Shown here piece by piece: positions 1 through 12,692 of a stretch of 64,000 bases of DNA. The DNA lies in contig OZ024785.1 in assembly GCA_964017065.1 (NCBI GenBank), positions 6,956,167 to 7,020,166 on the forward strand, written 5' to 3'. The first letter of the stretch is position 1; the number at the start of each line of letters is the position of its first letter. The notes under the pieces were generated by a model. It had not been told where the DNA came from, did no database searches, and worked only from the letters and a program-made list of their open reading frames with translations. The DNA is from Haliclona indistincta. Taxonomy: Eukaryota; Porifera; Demospongiae; Haplosclerida; Chalinidae. Both the position numbers and the translations under genes were made by a program.

Positions 1-2677
1 GCTGCTGCTGTCTTTAATAGTGGGTGCACTAGGCACTCACGATCTGTCCAGTACTTACCCATTTCGTCTCGACTTACACGATAACTACACTCTCTACTGG
101 ACATTCGACAACGTTGCTCAGAACATCACGTTTGCAGTGCGTGTGAGGACCACAGGATGGGTCGGCTTTGGAGTGTCTCCAAATGGACAGATGCCGCAAT
201 CAGACGTGGTGATAGGATGGATAGATGGAACTGGAAATCACTTTGACGTGAGTAGACATCTCATGTAGCTACTGTATGGATTAAACTTGACTTGTACAGG
301 ATCGATTTGCTGACACCAGAACTCTTCCTCCTGTCGATAGTCAGCAAAACTGGTTTCTACTGAGAGCAGAGGAGGAAGGTGGCTACACTACACTGGAGTT
401 CACCAGGAACTACACCAGCTGTGACACCAGAGACAGGAACATAGGAGTTAGTTTATTGCTGTAAACCCAAGTTTACAAATGCCATTGTTTTCCATTCTCT
501 TTAGCATGATACCAGCTATGTAGTGTGGAGCTGGAATGACCAAGATCCAGTCAATGGTGTACCATCCAGGCACGCCAGTCAAGGATCTGCTGTAGTGAAT
601 CTTCTAGGAGGACTGGTCAACCAACCCCAGGATCCTCCTGATGCTCAGAATTTCACTATTGCTGTGAACAATGTGAGAGTTTAAGAGTGTCTGAACCAGA
701 TCACATGTTGTAATTCTCTATAATACAGGTTGAGATACCTAATGTTGACACTACCTACTATTGTCAGGGCTTCCTACTACCAGAAGAAATTAGGCAACAA
801 ACTCGTTATATCACAAGGGTATTCTATTACAATTATGAAACGATTCCTGTACAATGTTTTGTTGCTAGTTCGGCATATCACTGTCACCTGAGAGTATGCA
901 GTACGTCCATCATCTTCTGGTTCACTCGTGTGACACTTTGGATGGAGTGGATCTGACTCGAGGAGCACCTTGCACATCTGTTGATAGAAGAGTGGATCAG
1001 TGTCGAGGAGGTCCAGTAGTGGCAGCTTGGGCTGTTGGTGGACGAGTAAGCAACATAAAGTTCTTAATTTTTTGTGCAAACTATTATAATATTATATGAT
1101 TCAGGAATTCGTGTTACCTGAGAATGTAGCTCTACCTATTGGAGGTCCTGGTACACATCGCTATCTTGTTATAGAAATGCATTATAATAATCCAAGAATG
1201 GTGTCAGGTAATCTACATAGCCGACTAAAATAATTTATGGCCCCACTATACACAGGTATTCGTGACAGCTCTGGTATGGTGTTTACATACTCATCACAGA
1301 GAAGACAGCACAATGGAGGTGTTCTGCAAATCGGTCACTATGTATCTCGTAGCATGGTCATTCCTCCTCACTCACTCAACTACACTCTTCCTTCATTCTG
1401 TGCAAGTTCTTGCACACAACAGGTTAAAAAGTAGCCAATATCCTCTATAGCCATGCAAAGTTGCTTGTATAAGGACATTTTTTAATAGTGGGAATGAGAT
1501 GCATGCTCCTAGAACAAGTGTTTGTTATTGTACAAATATTAGCATACCATTTTCATTTCCAGCATTTACCTCAAGAAGGAATCAAGATATTTGCTAACAC
1601 ACTACACACACATCTTGCTGGTTAGTAATGATAATTATCATGCTTACATATACTATAATCTCCAAACTACATTAATTTTTAGGAATTGGTGTAGAATTGT
1701 CCGTTCTTCGATTAAATCAGCAATGCAGGACTGATCGTACAGAGGAGGTGACTTTCGTAGATCGTAACCTCAACTATGACTTCAATTTCCAACAAACTGT
1801 TCATTTACCACGAGAGATAACTGTTTTACCGGTACGAGATGTGGGTTATTTGTGATTTTATAATCATCTAATTATTATTACAGGGTGATACTCTTTTGTT
1901 GAATTGCTTCTACCGCACAATAAACAAGACTAGGGTTACATTGGTAAGCTGGTTAATTGGGAATTCCTGCAATACTGCATATTCACGTATGCTTGCAGGG
2001 TGGACTGGCTACTACAGATGAAATGTGCCTGTCTTATCCAATTTACTATCCAAGAGTCAACTTAACAACCTGCCTGTCTTCACCTGAATTTGACAAATAT
2101 CAAACATTTGTTAGAGACCATGTGCCGTAAGTTCTGATGGCTATAAAGAGCAAATGACATTCACTAACTGCTTTTACAGGTCTAACCTGCAGTCAGAGTT
2201 TAGCTCCTTATCACCGTTCGATGAAGAATATGAGTCGACACTAAACAAACTTGAGTGGACAGAGTCGCAGAGAAATGGTCTCAAGGAGATTCTTTATACC
2301 AGTGGGCAGCATGGTGATATATGTATCACCAACATTAACTCACTTTCTATTGTAAGTACAGTATGCACACTGTATCCAATCTGCACTGTATCGGCATGTA
2401 CAGATCAAAAGCAATAATTATAAATGCACATGTGCGTAATGTGTAAAATGTTTGACTATATTCTATGCAGGTACCTCCCAGACAATGCCTTCCTGAGGCA
2501 TGCTGTCCCTACCAAGAAGATAATATATGCAGTGCTGGTAATGGTGCTGCATGCTGTGAGCGGAGCTGTCCTGCTATGAGGACTCCACCATTGTGTGCAG
2601 CAGCATCTCTTGCTAGCCCACAGATCATGGTGCTAGCTATCCTCTCTATTATCGGTCTTCTGGTTGCTGCATTCTAA
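1..2677 (+). CDS. MOXD1: DBH-like (MOXD-type) copper monooxygenase, clade A copy 1, 5' end outside window
   Basis: Secreted or surface ascorbate-dependent copper type II monooxygenase of the DBH/MOXD family; substrate unknown. Translation opens in the signal peptide hydrophobic core (frame 2), so the start codon lies before the window. Exons read as 2-247, 300-446, 505-672, 729-818, 869-1045, 1105-1207, 1256-1422, 1563-1620, 1683-1831, 1884-1943, 1999-2126, 2180-2351 and 2471-2677, all with GT..AG introns and one continuous frame. Exons 1-3 encode the DOMON domain. Copper ligands are visible: YVHHLLVH (exon 5) and EMHYNNP (exon 6) for CuH, LHTH (exon 8) and the Met of DEMC (exon 11) for CuM. 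The last exon gives a Cys-rich segment (PEACCPY) and then a hydrophobic tail ending at the stop, as in a GPI signal. Family identity is secure; orthology to vertebrate MOXD1 itself is not. Confidence 0.92.
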
Positions 2678-2834
2678 ATACTGCTATAACACTCAAGTTT
2701 CATTATTTTTATTTGTTGTCTATTCAATACTGAGTTGTTAGTTTTGTGCAGTGACTGTGGCTCAGTATTAATGCAGCAGTAGAATTAATAATTAGTCACT
2801 CAATGACAAGTTTGGTGTAAATTGTAAATCACGA

Positions 2835-2960
2835 TGTCAGCATCCGGGCAGAAAACGTATAAAACGGTTAGATATAGCCTAAAGGCTGCAGTTGAGTCAG
2901 GCAGGCTACCATTATGATGGCAGTTCAACACGCATTAGAAACATTACTCTTTACTCAGAT
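2835..2960 (+). pseudogene. orphan promoter and start-exon relic of a clade A monooxygenase gene
   Basis: This stretch matches the promoter and first codons of the gene starting at 4973. Both share GCAGAAAACGTATAAA-type TATA sequence, AAAGGCTGCAGTTGAGTCAG, and an ATG (2914/2917 here) followed by GCAGTTCAACACGCA. Similarity ends in the signal peptide at about 2955. No DOMON exon follows and the frame stops at about 3028. I read it as the 5' remnant of a lost or rearranged gene copy. It could still be transcribed, because the TATA box at 2858-2864 is intact. Confidence 0.75.
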
Positions 2961-3404
2961 TGTAGTTACCCACCCACTCAGTAGTTGCCACCTCCATTCA
3001 AATCATTTACCAGAGGAGAATTCGTAAGGAACCTGATCGTTTCTCTGACACTTACATGCATTTATGATTTTGAATTTGTATTTTTGCTTTTGAACTAGTG
3101 TCAGTGACTGAAAAATCAGTGCTCGTAGATTTGTTTCTTTTTTAGGAGAGAGGTAATGTACTAATCTATAATGTAATGTAGTAATCTTTTGTTATTGTTG
3201 TAATCCATCTGTCTTCAGTGTTACCAGTCAGACTGTCATGCACCTCTTGTATTTTTGTCATTGAGTGTTATAAGTCATTGTTCTTCTCTCTGTTTAAATA
3301 TACTGTGTGTTGTGATTGGAAAAGTGGAATTTTGGTCCCAATGAATTTCTCTCTTGGTTCTCTGTTCATGTTACTACACACTCACGTTTCATATGAACTT
3401 GTCA

Positions 3405-3530
3405 TCCGGCTCCACGCTCAGGCCAGAAATACCTCCATCCTCAGGCCAGAAATACCTCCACTCTCAGGCCAGAAATACCTCCACTCTCAGGCCAGAAATA
3501 CCTCCACTCTCAGGCCGGAAATGGCTAGTA
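3405..3530 (+). repeat. minisatellite, about 23-bp unit
   Basis: Four to five head-to-tail copies of CTCAGGCCAGAAATACCTCC plus ACT, with slightly diverged edge copies (one reads GGCCGGAAATGG). Two overlapping open frames across it are a by-product of the repeat, not genes. Confidence 0.85.
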
Positions 3531-3831
3531 CTTGTCATCCGTCCACCTTCACGCTCAGGCCTAAAATCTCAATCACAGGCTGGAAGCTTCTACAAAGCTC
3601 CACTTGTACCTATAAGTCTCAACTGTGTATAATTATACATACCAATGTGTAGTGCATGTTTTGTGTATGCAATAACTATAACTAAAACCTATATTTTTGT
3701 AAGGGACAAATCTTTATTGTTAACAATAACAAACTATAACTAATTTAAAGCATGGACAACATATTTTGATCTTTGATCTAGGTATACTTTAAATGTCGTC
3801 ATTATACCATGGCGTATTTCTCTTTGTACAG

Positions 3832-4380
3832 TAAATGAATCAGAAAATAGAATATTAAGTGATGATGAAGAGCAGATGTTCAATTACAGACCTCGCAATG
3901 GTGAGTTGGAAACATGAATACTGTCCTGATAAGAGAGTGGTCCTGACTTTATGGAATGGGTGAAGCGTTCATAAGTAGGTGTTCGGCTTTAAAGTGTATG
4001 CCCTAGTCGTCCAATGAATTGCAGTTCCTTAAACAATCAGTAACCAATCATTACTGCTTAATTTGCACTCGTAAATTGTAAGCTGTTTGATCAGTCAGAG
4101 CATTTTTAGTAAAGTTTGTGAGGACACTTCAAATTGTTGCATGCTTTTCTATAGCAGGATCAGTTAGTGAGGACATTTCAAGGACTCGTGGGGGCGGTCA
4201 CAGTAATTTTATTCATTTGTGTTGTATAATAATTACTTGCATATTTTTCTATAGCAGTATCAATTAGTACAAGGGCTCTAGGAGGCGGTCACAGTAAGTT
4301 TATTCATTTGTGTTGTATTATAATAATTACTTCTATAGCAGGATCAGTTAGTGAGGACATTTCAAGAGCTCGTGGACACA
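3832..4380 (+). other. candidate phase 1-1 mini-exons in a tandem repeat; gene unknown
   Basis: Four segments look like small exons with acceptor and donor sites: 3832-3900 (after TTTGTACAG, before GTGAGT), 4158-4202 (before GTAATT), 4258-4293 (before GTAAGT) and 4342-4380 (before GTCAGG). All are phase 1-1 and open, so they could be joined or skipped without shifting frame. The last three are diverged copies of a roughly 95-bp unit and would encode Gly/Ser/Arg-rich peptides such as GSVSEDISRTRGGGH; the first encodes an acidic stretch containing SDDEEQMF. I see no start exon or terminal exon and no known domain. The rest of 2678-4972 is AT-rich with nothing else recognisable. Confidence 0.35.
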
Positions 4381-4915
4381 GTCAGGGTGAATTAATTGTT
4401 TGTGGATATAATTCAAGCAACTGTTCAAGTGTTGTATTGTAGTTGCTATTATGCTTCATCCGACTCGATACCTGGATCAATTTTTTTCTTTAGATGGAAA
4501 TTGTCTTCTAAAGACCTGTTCCCACCCTCGTGCATATTCCATAATACATGTTGTGCAAATGTTAAACTTTCAATTATCAAACCGCATTTTTGTTTGTACC
4601 AATTGCAAGTAATAATTTGAATTTACACAATTTAAGCAACTACACTGCACGTGCCATCGTTGTTGTGCAGGCTCCGCTCCACATAGCTCATATATATGTA
4701 CAATCTATTGCCCATTCCGCTCATTTGAGGGGACGCGTGACCCGTACGGGCAGCGTTTAGTCAAGGTCAAGGTCATCAAGGTGTGTGTATGTGCATGAGT
4801 GTGTGTGTACGATGATGCCTTTGGTTGAGCTTTATAGAAACTTCCGGCCTGATTTCCGGCCTGAGCCCCTGAGTGTACGTGTCGGATGATAACCCTAGCA
4901 TTCGGACAGAAAACG

Positions 4916-4922
4916 TATAAAG
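4916..4922 (+). promoter_or_regulatory. TATA box of the monooxygenase gene at 4973
   Basis: TATAAAG lies 51 bp before the ATG, giving a short leader if transcription starts about 30 bp downstream. The flanking block is conserved in the relic at 2835-2960, which supports promoter function. Confidence 0.6.
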
Positions 4923-4972
4923 TGGGTTAGATAGATCGAAAGGCTGCAGTTGAGTCAGGCAGGCTGACCATT

Positions 4973-7965
4973 ATGACGGCAGTTCAACACGCAGTGGTAA
5001 CACTACTCTTTACTCTTATAACGAGTGCACTAGGCACTCACGATCTGTCCAGTACTTACCCATTCCGTCTCGACTTACACGATAACTACACTCTCTACTG
5101 GACATTCGACAACGATGCTCAGAACATCACGTTTGCAGTGCGTGTGAGGACCACAGGATGGATCGGCTTTGGAGTGTCTCCTAATGGACAGATGCCGCAA
5201 TCAGACGTGGTGATAGGATGGATAGATGGAACTGGAAATCATTTTGATGTGAGTAGACATTTCGTGTAGCTACTGTATGGATTAAACTTGATGTACAGGA
5301 TAGATTTGCCGACACCAGAACTCTTCCTCCTGTCGATAGTCAGCAAAACTGGTTTCTGCTGAGAGCAGAGGAGGAAGGTGGCTACACTACACTGGAGTTC
5401 ACCAGGAACTACACCAGCTGTGACACCAGAGACAGAAGCATAGGGGTAAACTAGCTTAGTGTGGAAGGGTTCAAACTCTTTTCCCACTCTCTTTAGCATG
5501 ATACCAGCTATGTAGTGTGGAGCTGGAATGACCAAGATCCAGTCAATGGTGTACCATCCAGACACACCAGTCAAGGATCTGCTCCTGTGAATCTTCTAGG
5601 AGGACTGGTTAACCAACCCCAGGATCCACCTGATGCTCAGAATTTCACAATTGCTGTGGGCAACGTGAGAGAAATGTTACCATCTGCGGGACTAATGCCG
5701 CCTTTTTTGCAGGTTGAAATACCCAATGTAGAAACTACCTACTATTGTCAAGGTTTCTCACTTCCAGGAGAAGTCAGACAGCAAACTCGCTATATCACGA
5801 AGGTATAATGTACTTTTGATCAGTAGATTCAGTTGCACTCATGTATAGTGTCTGTAATAATCATTGCAGCAAGGAGACCTGTGTATAAGGCCTTGAGATT
5901 GATCAGATTCCTCATGCTTTATCATTCACATAAACACATACATGTACATTTTAATAATGTCCTGCCATATTAAAGAACTAATTGTGCAAGGACTATAGGA
6001 TTCATAGTATTATTAAGGGCTCATCGAACCTTAGTGGCAAGAGGGCGTGCAACTCTGAATACCGTAGTGTAGACCATAGTAACACTCGGCACTATGCTGT
6101 CTACATTAGTTGCATGCCCTCTTGCCGCTTCACGGCTCGATAAGCCCTTGGTATAATTTCGTGTCTACAATAGATTCAAATATCACTGTCACCTGAGAGC
6201 ATGCAGTATATTCATCATCTCATAATTTACTCGTGTGACATCTTGGATGGAGTGAATCTGACCCAAGGAGCAGCTTGTTCATCTATTGATAGGAGAGTTT
6301 CTGCATGTCGAGCTGGTCCATTAGTGGGCGCCTGGGCTATTGGTGGTGGACAGGTATAAGTATAGTAAATCATAGTAAGTACGATTCCAATTTCCCAACA
6401 CATCAGGAGCTTACGTTTCCAGAGAATGTAGCTCTACCTATCGGTGGTCCTGGTACTGATCGCTACCTTGTTATAGAAATTCACTACAACAATCCAGGAA
6501 AAGTGTCAGGTAATCTTTAGATCACTTAATGATAGTAATGTGCTTCAAAAGACTCTCACAATAAACTGTGATAGCTATCATTCATGATCAGCTTAGTCAC
6601 ATTCTTGTGCCATTCCTCACTCAAGCAACTTTTATGACTAACTGCTGAAGTTATGACATGCTATAGGTATTCGTGACAGCTCTGGTATAGTGTTCACTTA
6701 CTCCTCAATGAGAAGACAACACGACGCAGGAATTCTGCTACTTGGTCACAATGCTGACCGGGAGTTGATCATCCCTCCTCGCTCATCCAACTATACTGTG
6801 ACTGGATTTTGCTCAAGCTCCTGTACACAACAGGTAAAGATATGGAGCATACTATTACTACAATATTTAGTATTTAATACTGCAGCATTTACCTGAGGAA
6901 GGGATCAAGATATTCGCCAGTACATTACACACACATAATGCTGGTTTGTACATGCGTTATGTATTCATATCATTATTGCTTTAATTTCCATTTTAGGAAT
7001 TGGTTTAGAATTGTCTGTTCTTCGAATGAATCAACAATGCAGCACCGATCGTATGGAGGAGGTGACTTTCATAGATCGTAACCTCAACTACGACTTCAAT
7101 TTCCAACAAACTGTTCATTTACCAAAAGAGATAACTGTTTTACCGGTATGTGGTGTGCACCTTTTGCATGGTAATTGATCTAATATTATTACAGGGTGAT
7201 ACCCTTTTGTTGAATTGTTTTTATCGCACAACAAACAGGACCGTAGTTACAGTGGTTAGTGAATTATGAAAACGGAATTTAAACCTGAAGATTGACTTTA
7301 TAGGGTGGACTGGCTACTACAGATGAAATGTGCCTGTCTTTCCCCTTATACTATCCAAGAGTTAACTTAAGTTCTTGTTTCTCTTTCCCAGTGTTTGACA
7401 AATATGACACGTTCGTTGGAAACCATGTGCCGTAAGCCAAACAGACTGTTACAGTATAACTCAACATGTGCATTAATGTTACACATGTTGTACAGGTCCA
7501 ATATGCAGTCAGAATTCCTTGCTGTAACACCAAGAAGTAATGAGTTTGTATCAACACTAAATCGACTTGAGTGGACAGAGTCACAAAGAAACGCTTTCAA
7601 TGAATACACCTATACTAATGGCCAACAACTTGATGTCTGTCGTACTGGCAGTGTAGATCAAGTTACTAATGTAAGTCAAGTGCACACTATATGTATTACA
7701 CATCACATCATGTGCACAACAATAAATTCACTCTATTTATACATTAATTTTTATCAATCAGGGTGAAGAAAAATGTCTTCCTGAGGCATGCTGTCCCTAT
7801 CAAGAAGATAACGTGTGCAGTGCTAGCAGTGGTACTGCATGCTGTGATCGGAGCTGTCCTTCTATGAGGACCCCACCATTGTGTGCAGCAGCATCTCTGA
7901 CTAGCCCACAGATCATTGTGCTGTCCATCCTCTCTGTTGTTGGTCTACTACTTGCTGCGTTTTAA
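4973..7965 (+). CDS. MOXD1: DBH-like (MOXD-type) copper monooxygenase, clade A copy 2
   Basis: Exons 4973-5248, 5299-5445, 5497-5664, 5713-5802, 6174-6353, 6407-6509, 6667-6833, 6886-6943, 6997-7145, 7195-7254, 7304-7431, 7496-7670 and 7762-7965 give a 634-residue protein. Order: signal peptide (about residues 1-20), DOMON (to about 195), N- and C-terminal copper monooxygenase domains, Cys-rich segment, hydrophobic tail. All six copper ligands are present (VHH, EIHYNNP, LHTH, DEMC). Oddities: exon 5 has one extra codon (ending IGGGQ), and intron 4 holds a hairpin MITE at 6015-6149. Introns 1 and 2 are nearly identical to those of the copy at 21044, which suggests gene conversion. The start fits the TATA box and signal peptide. 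Confidence 0.93.
6015..6149. mobile_element. hairpin MITE in intron 4 of the gene at 4973
   Basis: AAGGGCTCATCGAACC..GGCAAGAGGGCGTGCAACT is mirrored by AGTTGCATGCCCTCTTGCC..CGGCTCGATAAGCCCTT, giving arms of roughly 40 bp around a loop of about 50 bp. A shortened relative with the same ends sits at 57199-57242. Confidence 0.75.
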
Positions 7966-8215
7966 TTGCACTAACAGCACAAAATGAGTGACACTTTCAT
8001 TTTTAATGTGTTTCACGTTCGTTATTTTTTAGTCTAAGAACACACTTATGCATTGTAGATGCATTGACATGATTTATTATTATGAAGACAGTTCGATCAT
8101 GGTTTGTTTGTTATGGCATTGTGTTTTGTGCTATAATTATGCTGGAGTGCGCGACTGAGCAATCGTAATTAAAACTTTTAAAGTTGCTACACTGACGTAA
8201 TTCGATCAATAAGCC

Positions 8216-10980
8216 ATGATTGCAGTTAGAGATCTCACAGCATTGGTGTTGCTGTTGCTACAGCTACTTGCGTCCCCAGTGGGTGGGCAAGGTACTCAAG
8301 ACCTGTCTAGTACTTACCCGTTTCGTCTCGACTTGCACGATGACTACACTCTCTACTGGACATTCGACAACGATGCTCAGAACATCACGTTTGCAGTGCG
8401 TGTGAGGACCACAGGATGGGTCGGCTTTGGAGTGTCTCCTAATGGACAGATGCCGCAATCAGACGTGGTGATAGGATGGGTAGATGAAACTGGAAATCAC
8501 TTTGACGTGAGTAGTACTGAATGAGAATTGCTTGCTGTAAGTTCAAGGACAATGTAGGATCGATTTGCTGACACCAGATCTCTTCCTCCTGTTGATGAAC
8601 ATCAAGACTGGTTCTTGTTGAGAGCAGAGGAGGAAGGTGGCTACACTACACTGGAGTTCACCAGGAACTACACCAGCTGTGACACCAGAGACAGGAACAT
8701 AAAAGTAAACAAATCAGCTATCATTCTATCACTAAGGATTCCACTCTCTTTAGCATGATACCAGTTATGTAGTGTGGAGCTGGAATGACCAAGATCCAGT
8801 CAATGGTGTACCATCCAGACACACCAGTCAAGGATCTGCTGTAGTCAATCTTCTAGGAGGACTGGTCAACCAACCCCAGGATCCATCTGATGCTCAGAAT
8901 TTCACCATTGGTGTGGACAATGTGAGAACAAATCACTGTCTGGACTAAATTGAGAGAACATATCACATTGTTTTGTTGCCATTGAACATCTTTGCTGCAG
9001 GTTGAAATACCTAATGTTGACACTACCTACTACTGTCAAGGTTTTCTACTCCCGGAAGAAATTAGACAACAAACTCGCTATATCACAAAGGTATATAATT
9101 CTAGGTGCAAAGAGCTGAAGTAGAGACACTTTTCTTGTTGACAAATTGTGGTACCAATGAACATTCACTTCATGTGTGAAAAATGATGTTGGGATTAGGT
9201 ATAAGGCTTGAGTTTCTTGTACAGCATGCATACCATACATGGGACTGAATGAAGTCAATATAAGCTGAGTCTGTGCAAGGTAGCTTTTCAATCTCATAGC
9301 TTCAAATATCACTGTCGCCTGAGAGCATGCAGTATGTTCATCATCTGTTAATTCACTCGTGTGACACTTTGGATGGAGTGGATCTGACTCAAGGAGCACC
9401 TTGCCCATCTGTTGATAGAAGAGTGGCAGCATGTCGATCAGGCCCTATTGTAGGCGCGTGGGCTATCGGTGGAAAGGTAAGTTGACAATTTATTTCATTG
9501 TAGATATTTCTCTAACGCATCAGGAATTTACTCTCCCTGAGAATATAGCTCTACCTATTGGTGGTCCTGGTACTGATCGCTATCTTGTCATAGAAATGCA
9601 TTATAATAATCCAAGCTTAGCATCAGGTAATCTACAGGGAATTGTTCCTTAAACCACTCATGTAGGCTGTTTTATTCTTAGCATTCATGCAATTACCACT
9701 CAATAATAATTTATTCTTGATGTGAGTTTTAGATATAGTTTATCGTGGTACAGGTGTTCGTGACAGTTCTGGTATAGTTTTCACCTATTCCTCAACGAAA
9801 AGAGAGTATGACGCTGGAATAATGCAGGTTGGTCATAATGCTGACCGGGAGTTGATCATCCCTCCTCGCTCATCCAACTACACTGTGACTGGATTTTGCT
9901 CAAGCTCCTGTACACAACAGGTAAGAAGAAGAGCCAAATCACTTGCTCAATATAAGTTGTACACAGTATATACCTCAAGAAGGAATCAAGATATTTGCTA
10001 ATACACTACACACACATCTTGCTGGTTAGTACATATCATGACTATTGTTATCGATGCTTCATTCTTATTAAATTTTAAAGGGATTGGAGTAGAATTGTCC
10101 ATTCTTCGATTAAATAAACAATGCAGTACTGATCGTATGGAGGAGATTTTCATAGATCGTAACCTCAACTACGACTTCAATTTCCAACAAACTGTCCATT
10201 TACCACGAGAGATAACTGTTTTACCGGTATAAAATGTAGATTGCATTCTTATCATTGATCTGATTTTATTACAGGGTGATACTCTTTTGTTGAATTGCTT
10301 CTACCGCACAACAAGCAAGACCAGAGTCACAGTGGTAAGCTGAATTTATACCCAATAACAAACTATTATGTGGCAAGCAGGGTGGACTGGCTACTACAAA
10401 TGAGATGTGCCTAACTTTTCCTATCTACTATCCAAGAGTCAACTTGGGTGCTTGTGTCTCATTACCAGTGCTCAACAAATTTAATGCATTTGTCAGAGAC
10501 CATGTGCCGTAAGCTCTTAACTTTTGTAAGAACTTGAAATACTTATACATGTGCAGGTCCGACATGCAGTCAGAGTTCCTTGCTGTGTCACCAGAGAGTG
10601 ATCAATTTGAGTCAACACTGAACAAACTTGAGTGGACAGAGTCACAAAGAAATGGCTTCAAAGAGTACATTTATACTAGCGGGCAGCAACATGATGTTTG
10701 TGTTGCCAGCAGCAATGAAATAATTTTTGTAAGCAAATTACAAAATACACACTGTAAGTTTGCTCTTGTTTTTCTAATCCAGGGTCAGCAATGTCTTCCT
10801 GAGGCATGCTGCCGCTACCAAGATGATGTGTGCAGTGCCAGTAATGGTACTGCATGCTGTGATCGGAACTGTCCTGCTATGAGGAGTCCACCATTGTGTG
10901 CAGCAGCATACCTGACCAGCCCACAGACCTTGATGCTAGCCATACTCTTCATACTTGATCTTCTGATCACTGCACTGTAA
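8216..10980 (+). CDS. MOXD1: DBH-like (MOXD-type) copper monooxygenase, clade A copy 3
   Basis: Exons 8216-8506, 8558-8704, 8754-8921, 9001-9090, 9300-9476, 9524-9626, 9754-9920, 9967-10024, 10081-10226, 10275-10334, 10381-10508, 10557-10728 and 10783-10980 give 634 residues. The signal peptide is a little longer than in sister copies (Leu-rich, then SPVGGQG). DOMON, both copper domains, the Cys-rich segment and the hydrophobic C-terminus are complete, and all six copper ligands are present. Exon 9 lacks one codon relative to paralogues (EEIFID instead of EEVTFID). Intron 12 is open in frame, so its retention would not truncate the protein. The gene starts only 250 bp after the previous stop, with nothing notable between. 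Confidence 0.93.
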
Positions 10981-11139
10981 CTGATTTTAAGTATAATTAT
11001 TACCGATGCTTGTATTAGTGTGATTGTTTGTTCCTTTTAGTGTGCCCGCACATATAATTCATAATTCAAGCCTAACTATGCCCATTGTCATTAGATTTAG
11101 AAGAGAAGCCGCTTGTTGAGTAAGATTTGAATTATCATT

Positions 11140-11236
11140 GCTGCTCAGCAATGATATGTTATGATATGTTATGATATGATATGTTATGTTATGTTATGCA
11201 TGTTATGTTATGTTGGCAATGATATGTTATGTACTA
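11140..11236. repeat. ATATGTT/ATGTT microsatellite, left block
   Basis: Runs of GATATGTTATG and ATGTT units, with the phrase CATGTTATGTTATGTTGGCAATGATATG. The same phrase recurs at 13655-13725, so the two blocks bracket about 2.4 kb of element-rich DNA that probably inserted into one original microsatellite. Confidence 0.75.
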
Positions 11237-11395
11237 GTTAAAGCACCGCTCCGAGTGCTCTACGCAATATAATAGCACGAGGGGCGTGGCGAGAGGCAAA
11301 TAGAGCACGAGCCGAAGGCGAGTGCTCTATTTGTCTCGAGACACGACCCGAGTGCTATTATATTGCGTAGAGCACGAGAAGAGCGGTGCTTTAAC
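11237..11395. mobile_element. 159-bp hairpin (MITE-like) inverted repeat
   Basis: GTTAAAGCACCGCTCCGAGT at the left end is mirrored at the right end (..AGAGCGGTGCTTTAAC), and ACGCAATATAATAGCAC pairs with GTGCTATTATATTGCGT. The element is almost entirely palindromic with a short centre, and no coding capacity is visible. Confidence 0.8.
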
Positions 11396-11739
11396 AGGTT
11401 TAGAGTGTGACCTTGTACAATTACCATAAGGGATACTGCTAGCAGGCCGAAGACAGTCCAGTATAAACGCTACCATTATGGGAATTTACGGAATTTTACG
11501 GAAATCGTTACACGAGCACATGGTGGAAGGTAGCTGTGGACGAGAGCGCTGTGATTTCGACTTGGGAATATGATAGGAGCAGAGAATTCAACACCAGAAA
11601 AGAAGACGTGTCTTATTTATCTAACTACCACTACCAGTGGGCTAAAGCTATGAAGGAATCATGAATCAGTGAGGAACGACTTCACCGAACCTCGTGGATG
11701 AAAGTATCCATCAAACGTACATCAGCAGTGACGCCGAGC

Positions 11740-12692
11740 TAAGGTAGAGTCACCTAATTCCGGTCACTCTTCCGGTGGTTGGACTTTCATTCAGTGTAGC
11801 ATTAACATCAAGCAGAAGCGAGCGCCATAAGCCACGCTTGACAGCACTACCAAGTATGCTCTATCTGCAGGCTAAAAGTTTGCGTAAAATCTCAACTCAA
11901 ATAAAAGTTAATAAAAAAAATAAAAACATTGTTGTTGTTTAACGTAAAATTAAATCCATGCCCTAATTCCGGTCACCGTGTAATAATGGCGGAAGAAAGA
12001 CGAAGAGTTGACTCGCAACGTTCATTAATGCTATTTCTATGCATTTACTAACTCATAAGGACTTTTGGACCAGGAAAGCCTTCACGGAATGGCGATGGTC
12101 GCTTAGCATCTTGTAACTTGCTAACGATATCAGCACGCATCTATTTCACGTGTGAACCCATACCCCAGCTCTTGTAGAACTTGCAAGTCAGGACGCTTTC
12201 CTTCTCTTCTGCGTAAGAAAGCATTGTCGGACTCCCAGCTCCAATCTTTTTTGCTTTTCCTATTGTTAATTTTCACCCACGCATTCGATCGCCTCCACCA
12301 TAGCTCCACCCATCTACTTTTAGACTGCTGTTAAGTCGCTACAACTGGAGCTATCAGAATGCCGCGCATACATTTAACTCTAGCTTAGTTAGCCTTTAGT
12401 TTTTGGTCAAGTTAGTGAGGCAAGAGTATATAGTTTTAGAACACGGAAGTAAAACCGAAAGCTTTGAAGATAATTGCTACAGCGCAAATGCTCACCGCTC
12501 AAGGAATCAGTGCTCTCCCTGCAAAAAGAAAGTAAGCTCTAGCTTTAATATTTGTTGATTGTGTAGCCAACTATTGAAACTACACGCACGATAAGTGACT
12601 GCTGCTAAAAACGTTCTTTCAGAAAGCGTCGTGACGTTGTTTTCAAAGTGACCGGAATTAGGGCGTGACCGGAATTAGGTGACTCTACCTTA
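11740..12692. mobile_element. 950-bp element with 28-bp terminal inverted repeats
   Basis: TAAGGTAGAGTCACCTAATT (then CCGGTCAC) at 11740-11767 is mirrored at 12665-12692. Extra copies of the core CCTAATTCCGGTCAC occur inside at about 11961 and next to the right end. No transposase was recognised; short open frames inside look random. I treat it as a non-autonomous DNA transposon. No clear target duplication was found. Confidence 0.75.

Noticed and set aside
3405..3530. Possible CRISPR-like array (regular 23-bp repeats)
   Set aside because: Units are directly abutting with no unique spacers, in eukaryotic intergenic DNA; it is a minisatellite.
3218..3652. 144-codon open frame upstream of the gene at 4973
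   Set aside because: Crosses a 23-bp minisatellite readable in two frames; no signal peptide, domain or splice context.
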